NCBI GenBank assembly: GCA_006538405.1
Contig: BJKQ01000016.1
Location: 62,001 to 126,000 of the forward strand
Source: Hansfordia pulvinata
Lineage: Eukaryota > Ascomycota > Sordariomycetes > Xylariales
Reading direction: 5' to 3'
DNA length: 64,000 nucleotides
Shown here: piece after piece, positions 56,701 through 64,000 of the stretch
Layout: each line of letters opens with the position of its first letter
Numbering within the stretch: position 1 is the first letter of the stretch
Notes under the pieces: generated by a model
The model's database searches: none
Told to the model about the DNA's origin: nothing
What the model saw: only the letters and a program-made list of their open reading frames with translations
Translations under genes and position numbers: made by a program

Positions 56701-58974
56701 TTATATATTGGGGGCCAGCAGGTCGTATTTCACGCAGTTCTCGACCTAGGTAGCATATATTAGTATTGCGTTCAGTCAGGGACCAAGAGGGGGGCGCTTC
56801 GACGGGGTCGAGTGAGAGTAAAGACACTGGCTTACATCCTCGACGCTGGCTTGAGCGAAGCGGCGAGCCTCGAGCCCGGCCCAGACAAGGAACATGTGGA
56901 AATCGCCGGATTGGATCATACTGGCGCCACCCTGAGCGCCAAGCTGGCGCAGTATAGGCAGTGATGAAGAAAGCAGGTCGAGCTGGGGGTCCAGAGTACG
57001 ACCAATGCCTTCCAAGAGCAGTATACTGATGACGACATTGACGAAGTCGCCCTCAAGGCGCACATGATGTGTTCGCACCATGTCGAGAACATTCTGCAGT
57101 ATATCTCCAATGCGGACGTGGCCCAGGGCCAGTGTGCGGCTCTTGACGCTGAGGACTAGGTGTTGCATGCGCAAGGCGAAAACTTCGCTGTCGACAACAG
57201 CCTCCGGCTGGCGACAGCGCTCGCACATGAGATGCCCCGCCTTGTAGCCGTCAAACTCCGCAACGGCGCGGAAAAGATCAAGGAAGTTGCGGCGGTTGGT
57301 CGCGTTCAGCTCCGTCACAAGCCCCGTGTCGATGAAAATGAGCTGAGGACGATACCCCTCGGCATCAATGCGCTTCAGCTCCTCTTCCCACGCACTGCCG
57401 TCCCTCTTGCCGCGATGGGGACGCAGTCGCGCCAACACCTGCTCGGTGACGTCGACTTGGTCTTGCGGGCTCACTTGCGCTTCCCCTTCTGCGCCCACGC
57501 CTGACTGGCGCGGAAGCCCGAGTTGGGGTTGGTGAGCCTGGTAGAAGCGGACCATGATGTTGCCTGGATGCAGGTCGGCATGTATGAAGTTATCAATCAG
57601 CAACATCCGGAGGAAGGCGTCCAGCCCTTCGTTCGCAATATCGTGCTGGAAGACGCCCCCGCCGTTCTCGAGGAAATCGGCTAGTGGGATCCCCTGAGCA
57701 AATTCTTCGATGAGGACGTTTCGAGTGGTGAAGTCGAGAAAAGGGAAGGGGAACCAGGCCGTGGAACGGTCTTTGAAATTCTTGCGAAACTTGGCTAGGT
57801 TGGCAGCCTCTATCCGCAGGTCCAGCTGCAGCTTCATCATCTCGCCGAACTGGGTAACTTCGTCAGGAAGCGAGAGCCATTCTATGGTGGGGATGAGGTT
57901 CAGCGCCGACGCGAAGAACCCCATGATCCGCAAGTCTCGGCGCACCGTGCGCTCAACACCGGGGTGGAGCACCTTGATAGCGACATAAGTCGACGGGATG
58001 CGTTTGGGCATGCTCTTGAGAACTGTGTCGACGTTGTGGCGGACGTTCTGGCGAATATTGCCCCCATCCTGGGAAACATCGCTGTCGCCGCTCATGGCCA
58101 AGTCAGGCTTCAGCTTGGCCTTGTAGACCTGGGCTATAGCACCCACACCAAGAGGCTTCTCGTGGAACTCTTCGAATATTTCGTCAAACGCTCGGCCGTC
58201 GAAGGCGGCCTCGACAATCCTCTTGGTGGCGTGGAGTGAGTGAGCGGGCGCGTTAGAGTGCAGCTTGGACATGACGTCGCACATTTCCGTGGGAAAGATA
58301 TCGGTGCGAGATGCCGCCCACTGGCCGAGCTGTCATGGTCGGGATGTGTCAGTAGTTGCCGACGCGGCGTGGAGAGCCGAGCGACGGGGACTCACCTTGA
58401 TAAATGCAGGCCCAGCCCATTCCATACTGCTGACGAGAAAGCCGTACCACCAGATGGTACCAGAGCGCTCATTGCTGCGGCTGGGACGGCGGGGGCCGAA
58501 CCATATGGCAGGGACGGTGACGATGACGGGGACGAAGATAAAGACGAGATGCAGAAAACGGACACCGGTGCATAGCGGCTCCCAAAGATACCTGTCCACG
58601 ACCAGGAGCAGTTGGTGAGACAGCCGCAAGAGACCGTGTTCGGTCGGAGCGACGGTCTTGGTCAGTTCCTCACGGGACACCTCGAGCATGCGGCCCTCGG
58701 CGGTCTGCTCTGTGCCGTCGTTGTTCTTCTCGGAGAGGTCGACAAAGACGGCCGTGCCGAGAGCAGCGGCGCCGGCACCGGCCTTGAGACCATGGCGGGC
58801 GAAAGGGCTAGCTGGAGGGCGGACGGGAACCCGGAAGGCGCGGAAGTTGAATCGCGGGGCTCTGGAGAAGAATCTTGGGGTAGAGGCCGAGAAGGCGGGC
58901 GTAGCAGAAGAGGGCAAGGCGGCGCGGGAGCGGGCGCAGAGACGGCCGAACATGAGGATGGGCCGGGACCGCAT
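56701..58974 (-). CDS. CQD1: Mitochondrial ABC1/COQ8-family kinase-like protein, Cqd1/ADCK2 type
   Basis: Atypical kinase-like protein of the mitochondrial inner membrane; yeast Cqd1 takes part in coenzyme Q distribution. Three exons: 58396-58974, 56836-58329, and a 15-codon final exon 56701-56745. Introns are 66 and 90 nt (donors GTGAGT and GTAAGC). Without the last exon the frame would run into unrelated residues; with it the protein ends VKYDLLAPNI, the expected tail. The product is 705 aa. The Arg/Ser/Ala-rich N-terminus (1-60) looks like a mitochondrial presequence, followed by a hydrophobic segment (141-160). Signature motifs: KLGQWAASRTD from 193 (the KxGQ motif), GVGAIAQVYKA (255-265), the lysine in VAIKVLHP (312), NFIHADLHPGNIM (440-452) and LIFIDTGLV (523-531, DTG in place of DFG). 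Start is the ATG at 58974; 58953 is possible. Divergent from the heme lyase gene. Confidence 0.9.
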
Positions 58975-59967
58975 TGCGGCGGAGGTGTCGAAATAGGCGC
59001 TGGCCGGCTTATCGGCGGTGCGTTGGCAGAGGCGAAAGCAGAAGCTGAATCTGAACCATGGGCCGAGGCAAGGACTGAGGCATTGCGCAAAGGCGGGGAG
59101 CGCGAGCGAGGGTCGATCAGCCTTGGAAGGAGCTCATACTGGGCCAGAAAGGCAACGCGGCAGGACTGCGATCGTGCAGGGAAGAGGCGGTATGAGATGT
59201 GAAGAAGTCGCAGTGTCGCGGCGTGGTGCGCAGCGCAAGTCCTCGTCGGGATGGTGGGAGAATGGATGACGAACCTCGGCCGGCGGCGGAACGCGGTCGC
59301 GGTGACGGGGCTCACCAGTGTCCGGCGCGGGCCGAGCTGAGGTGACGTACATCATTCATCTGGGCGGTACCTACTTACTCAGGTACCGTCTAGGCGGGCA
59401 TGCAGGACCGAGAGATGTGTCACAGCCGGGCAGTTCTTGCCGCGGAAATACATCCAAGCCTACCAGTGAAGAGGTACAAAGCCCACTCGGAAAGCTACAT
59501 ATGTGGATGATTTGATTGGCAAACAGGATATCGCCCTTCTGATAGAGGCTCTACTCCGTAGTCTGGATCGGACCTAGCCCGCACGCCTCGAAAGACCGGG
59601 TTCTGTACTTGCACGGCTCATCGAGTTTCCGTACCGTCTACGATTGCCCACTGTGTGTCTGGGCGGAAGAGAGTACGAGTACTGCAGTCCCAGTTTTCGT
59701 ACTCGTACAGACAGCCTCAATCAGGGCGGGCGCGACCGGGGCGGCCCCGTCGAAGACAGAGGCCCGGGGAAAAAAGTGCAGGCGCGCGTCCATTCGCCGT
59801 TTTCTCGATCTGGACAACCCTCTTGTGCTCCTCATAGCGCATCATCACCATCCTCCATCGCACTTCGCTGCAAACCACTCACGAGCCTATCGAGTATACT
59901 TAGTCGTCGTCCTCATCGCTTACAGCAAACCTATCAACAAGCCCAACTTTACCCGACACACGTGAAC
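58975..59967. promoter_or_regulatory. Shared divergent promoter region of CQD1 and CYC3
   Basis: About 1 kb between two divergent mitochondrial-protein genes. It contains TACGAGTA at 59674 and TACTCGTA at 59700, a GGTACC pair near 59370, and a C/T-rich stretch with CATCACCATC before the CYC3 start. No coding sequence is supported. Confidence 0.5.
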
Positions 59968-61049
59968 ATGGGCTGGTTCTGGGCTGACGGGCCGGCTTCG
60001 CGCCCTCTGGATCACCCTCATATCCCTCACGATGCTTCCCGCTCACCACCTGTATGTCCGCTGTCCGCCACGCGCAGCTGTTTCTCGTGCTGACAACCCT
60101 CATCGGTAGCCCGGATGTCCCATGCACAAACACCAGAAGAGCGCCGACTCGATGGCTGCGCCGCCTCCCGCCTCGCCCCCCTCGGCCTGTCCCGTCAAAC
60201 ATGATGCGCCCGCTGCCCCGACCCAAGATTCCTCAGACTCTATCCTATCCAAGCTCAACCCCCTGAACTTCATGTTCCGGGATCTATCCCAAAAGCGAGC
60301 TCCGAATCAGACCTACGCCCTGCCCACCTCGAGAGAGCCCTCCACCATCCCCAAGGGCGACGGCGATGGCAACTGGGAGTACCCTTCTCCCCAGCAAATG
60401 TACAACGCCTTGCTGCGCAAGGGATACGATGACACGGATGTCACTGCTGTCGAGAGCATGGTCAGCGTCCACAACTTCCTCAACGAAGGCGCTTGGAACG
60501 AGGTGATGGAGTGGGAGAAGCGATTCGCCAAAGGCCTGTACCGCGGCTGGAAGTCATGCTCCCGGGGCGAGAACAACTTTGAGTCCGTGGCCCGTAAGAA
60601 CGGCTACGACAAAGATATTGAGGATCTCGACACCAGTCTCGTCCGTTTCCAGGGTCGCCCCAGTGAGATGACCCCGAAAGCTGCCATGATCCAGGTCATG
60701 GGCTGGCTTTACCCTTCGGCATACGGGTGAGAGAAGACGTCCCCTCCGCATGTGACTTGCGCTTTCTGACCCTTTCTCTTCCAGGACCGAGCCTCCCTTC
60801 GACCGCCACGATTGGTACGTTTCGCGTGACGTGAATGGCGAACGCAAAGAGATCCGCTACGTCATCGACTACTACTCGGGCCCGCCTGAGCCGACCGGAG
60901 AGCCTGTCTTCTACCTGGATGTCCGCCCTGCACTCACCCCGAGCATGGCGATCGCGCGCACCTTACGTTGGGGATGCGATGTCTGGTGGCGAGCATCGGG
61001 CGGCGACGCCCGGTTGGCTGAAAGAGCCGGCAAGCCGGTAGAAGCATGA
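59968..61049 (+). CDS. CYC3: Cytochrome c heme lyase (holocytochrome c synthase)
   Basis: Attaches heme covalently to apocytochrome c in the mitochondrial intermembrane space. Three exons: 59968-60051, 60110-60726, 60785-61049; both introns are 58 nt (donors GTATGT and GTGAGA). The product is 321 aa. It starts [13 protein letters not shown], as in other fungal heme lyases. Two Cys-Pro heme-binding motifs follow: CPMHK just after the first splice and CPVKHD further on. The conserved core is plain: [26 protein letters not shown], the [19 protein letters not shown] block with its heme-ligand histidine, and HDWYVSRD near the C-terminal domain. The related cytochrome c1 lyase (Cyt2) is the main alternative; the N-terminus favours Cyc3. 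Confidence 0.92.
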
Positions 61050-64000
61050 GCCTGCCACCTCAACAGATGCGGGCGAGTGAAACAAATAAGCGATCTGGGA
61101 TGTAATCTTGATTTTTTTTTGGAGCACGGGAGTTGAAATCACGGCCGTCAATTTCTTTACCGGGGCTTTGGCAACATGGGCCAACGCAGCCAATGCGCCT
61201 TGCGCCTTGCGGACCGGCAGGCCGAACTGAAGGCGAAGAGGATCGGATCTGCTCGCTCAGAATACCGCCACATTTCAATGGTCAGGCTACGGATGTACAA
61301 TATTGGATTGCGTTGCTGGGACCCGGGGCGCCAGGAGATGCGGCTTATGGCGTTATGACAATGATGATGCGTTAAGGATGGCAAAGCAGCCTCCATAGAA
61401 TACAACTCTCACCTCTCTGCTTTCCAAAACGAAGCCCACACTGTGTTGGATCTGGGCAGTGCTCAGGGCGGTATTGGTGGATGCGACGACGAGCAGCCCG
61501 GCCTACGAGTACATTTAGCCTACAAAGTCTGCAGAGTAAGCGGATACTGCTTCGCTCGTGCTCCGCGACCACGATGGAGGTGTGCCGTCAAAGGGGAGGG
61601 GAATGCAAGACCCCACTCGCGGGGCAGCCTTATCCACGACACGGGACCTGCCAGAATGGCTCCCGGCGGTGCACTCAACACCCTGGTTGGGTCGCGTTTC
61701 GTCCGGGGTGCGGGCGCTTGTCGCCAAGTGATGGGTGCTCAGAGGGTTCCAGCCGTGAGAGGAAACGGAGGCCGGGAAGAAGAAAGAAGACAAGGAGGGG
61801 AGAGGAATTCGCCACCGAATCGAGCCAGGAGGATTGCCTCTGGGCGTGTGGTTTGTTTGGTCTAGAATTGGCGAGAGGCCGGGCCAGGCAGGCCAACGGC
61901 CGTTAGCCTGCACAGGTTAAGAGATGGATCATTCTGGAGTGGTCAAGGTGGCGGCGGCGGCGACGTCGGGTGACCGAGCCGGGCCCCTTCTGGCGCTTTT
62001 ACGCCCGCGTCGGACTACTACTACCTGCAAGGCGAGGCAAGGCAAGGCAGCCCGTGTCGTTGGCGACGACAAGGTCAGACAGGCAGGCTGGAGCGGCGAC
62101 GGGTTGTCCAAGACAAGATGCGCGAACCATGACGACGAACCCTTGGCCGTTTGTTGGTCTCTGTGTTCTCCGGGGCAGCGGGCGGGCGGGCGTCTGCGCG
62201 GCGGGCGTCTGCGCGGCGGTCCGGGTGATGTCAGCGAGCCGTCTCGTGTTGAGTGGGTGTATGGGCAGATGTCTCAGTTGGACAGGGCTGAGGGAGGGGA
62301 GAGAGGGAGAGAGGGAGAAAGGGAGAGGCGAGACACGATGCCTCTCCCTACCGTGGGCCGAGTCACCGTGACGAGCACACAGGTTGGAGTGGCAAGAAGA
62401 AGAAGCCGCACTTGACTTGATCTCTATTCGTAGGGTTGGAGCATCTAGCTGAGCCGTTGACGAGTGCTGGCTGGCCGCCTGTCTCAACAACCGCCTTCGG
62501 CCCAGCCTCCGTGGTGAACGTGCACGGCTGTCGTGCCCCCGCCTCTCCCTTGCTCCGGGGAAGGCGATGCGCGTCTGTGGCCCCAGGGGTCGATCGTCTG
62601 TACCGCGGAATCGTATGTATCATGTTGGACGTCTGCGACAGATGTGTTGCATTTCCCTTTTGAATAAATAGACACAGGCGCCCAGGCTCGTCCGGCTGTG
62701 TGGCGGGGACAATCCCTCTTGTTCGTGTGACCGTGCTTACTCGTACACCCCCCAGTAACTGGCGACGCCACGGCCGACGGTATCGAAGACAGGAAGAGAC
62801 GACTGCGACGACCGGGCCAGAATCGCCAACGTGTCATAAGGAACAGCATCAGCCACTCTCGCCACACATCGCTCTCTTCTGTGCCACTGCCCCGGCTGCT
62901 GCTGATCGGACTGGCTCTCGTCGGCGGCTTGCCCATGAGCGAGCGAGCGAGTGAGTGAGTGAGGTGAGTGCGCAGTGGCAACGCAGCCCTTTGGGTCCCC
63001 CAGGATCCCGGCCTCACAGAAATAGCGTCGCCCACCCGCCACCTCGACGCCCGATCGCCACCCGCCCTCGGCCCTGTCCAAGCCCCTCCTCCCTGGATAA
63101 AGGGCGTGCTTTGCCCTCTTCTTTCCGGGTCTGCCTGTCAAGGAGAGTGATGAGAGAGACAGAGAGACACACACACACAAGAGAGGGAGCGAGCAGAGCA
63201 GAGCATACCTCCTACACACGCGCGCGCGCGCGCACACTCACACAAACACACAAAACACGCGGCACCGACACCGACACCGACGCCGACTCTGGCACTACGA
63301 GCGAGCACACCGATCCCCATCGCTCGCCGACCGCCCAGCCTCTCGCCGAGCGCTGCAGCCCACACGCGAAGAAGACTCGATTTATTATTATCATTCCCAC
63401 AAACAAGAAGAAGAAGAATAAGCGCCCGACGAGTACGAGTAGACGATTCCCTGTCCCTGGCCCGCAGCAAGCTAGGTTATTAGGGCCGTTCGCGACCGCA
63501 GAAGTGGGGGAGCGAGCCTTGGGAGTGCACCGGTGGCAGGCAGTCTGCTCCATCTGCCAAACCAACAAGCAAGATAAGAAGACCCAAAAAGCCCGATCGA
63601 CAAGCGCAAGCGGGAAGCGTCACCAGAGCGAGCGATCCGGGCAGAGCCAATCTTACAATTTCATCCCGGGCCAGATACCCAAGGGACGAGGAAAAGAAGA
63701 AGGGCGAGGGAAAGAAAGAAGAAAAAAAAAAGAAGACAAGAAAAACTCAGTAGAACGAAGAGGGAATTCGCAAGACGCGACAATATCTACCTAATAAGAA
63801 AACAGGGCAGAGACCACGAGATCGACGCAAAGCCGACCCGCCTCCCTCATTCTCTTGCCAGCCCAGGAAAGAAAAGCAGACTCGCGCCAACGAAGTGTTC
63901 GTACGAGCGTGCCGCGCCGTACGTTACCGCCCACCAGACCAGCACGCACGCCACCAACAGAGAGAGCATTGACGCCGAGCCGGATCGGTGTGGACGGGCA
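61050..64000. other. Repeat-rich region with leader-like character, no gene called
   Basis: About 3 kb. The first part is the CYC3 3' flank. From about 63130 the plus strand is a chain of GAGA, ACAC and CGCG repeats and purine-rich sequence, typical of long fungal 5' leaders, so a gene may begin to the right of the window. The open frame at 62955-63794 is low-complexity throughout and I do not call it. Confidence 0.5.
63214..63237 (+). repeat. Alternating CA/CG simple repeat
   Basis: ACACACG followed by about eight CG units, then CACACT: an alternating purine-pyrimidine tract. Confidence 0.85.

Noticed and set aside
62955..63794. 279-codon frame at the right end
   Set aside because: It consists of Arg/Thr/Ser/Lys-rich translation of GA, CA and CG repeats; better explained as a leader of a gene to the right.

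Overview
The window looks like nuclear DNA of a filamentous ascomycete (Pezizomycotina, most likely a Sordariomycete). Genes are split by short introns of 45-94 nt with GTAAGT-like donors and CTAAC-type branch points. Coding sequence is GC-rich and the spacers are long and rich in simple repeats. I recognise eleven protein-coding genes in 64 kb. I saw no rRNA, CRISPR array or intact transposon, and I cannot exclude tRNAs by eye.

Left part (1-23 kb), iron: the 5' end of a Golgi SNARE gene (SFT1-like) lies at the edge. It is followed by a ~15 kb siderophore peptide synthetase of the SidC/ferricrocin type on the minus strand, with six exons, about 4,888 residues after repair, and the order A-T-C-A-T-C-T-C-A-T-C-T-C-T-C. 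A ~5.2 kb spacer separates it from the divergently transcribed L-ornithine N5-monooxygenase gene sidA. SidA makes the N5-hydroxyornithine whose acylated form SidC assembles into a ferrichrome-type siderophore. The spacer holds two inverted pairs of GATA sites that match the fungal iron-repressor (SreA/SRE) consensus. No acyltransferase or siderophore transporter gene is present.

Middle (23-33 kb): a DUF7924-like protein with a PD-(D/E)XK signature and a basic tail, then a tiny two-exon gene for an 80-residue secreted six-cysteine protein that no long single reading frame reveals.

Right-centre (33-54 kb), sugars: UDP-glucose 6-dehydrogenase, a triose-phosphate-translocator/nucleotide-sugar-transporter family protein, a diverged pair of PLOD/ESAG3-like type II membrane glycosyltransferase-like proteins, and an HtrL/YibB-like protein with an N-terminal anchor. 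Together they could form a Golgi glycosylation neighbourhood; that is inference.

Right end (56-61 kb), mitochondria: a Cqd1/ADCK2-type ABC1 (COQ8-like) kinase-like protein, divergent from a cytochrome c heme lyase. The last 3 kb is repeat-rich leader-like sequence with no recognisable gene.

Two patterns cut across the window. First, single-base losses in short homopolymers break sidC three times and the transporter once, which points to assembly errors or recent decay. Second, an 8-mer, TACTCGTA (or its complement), recurs more than 20 times in the spacers, including two copies of the perfect palindrome TACTCGTACGAGTA.
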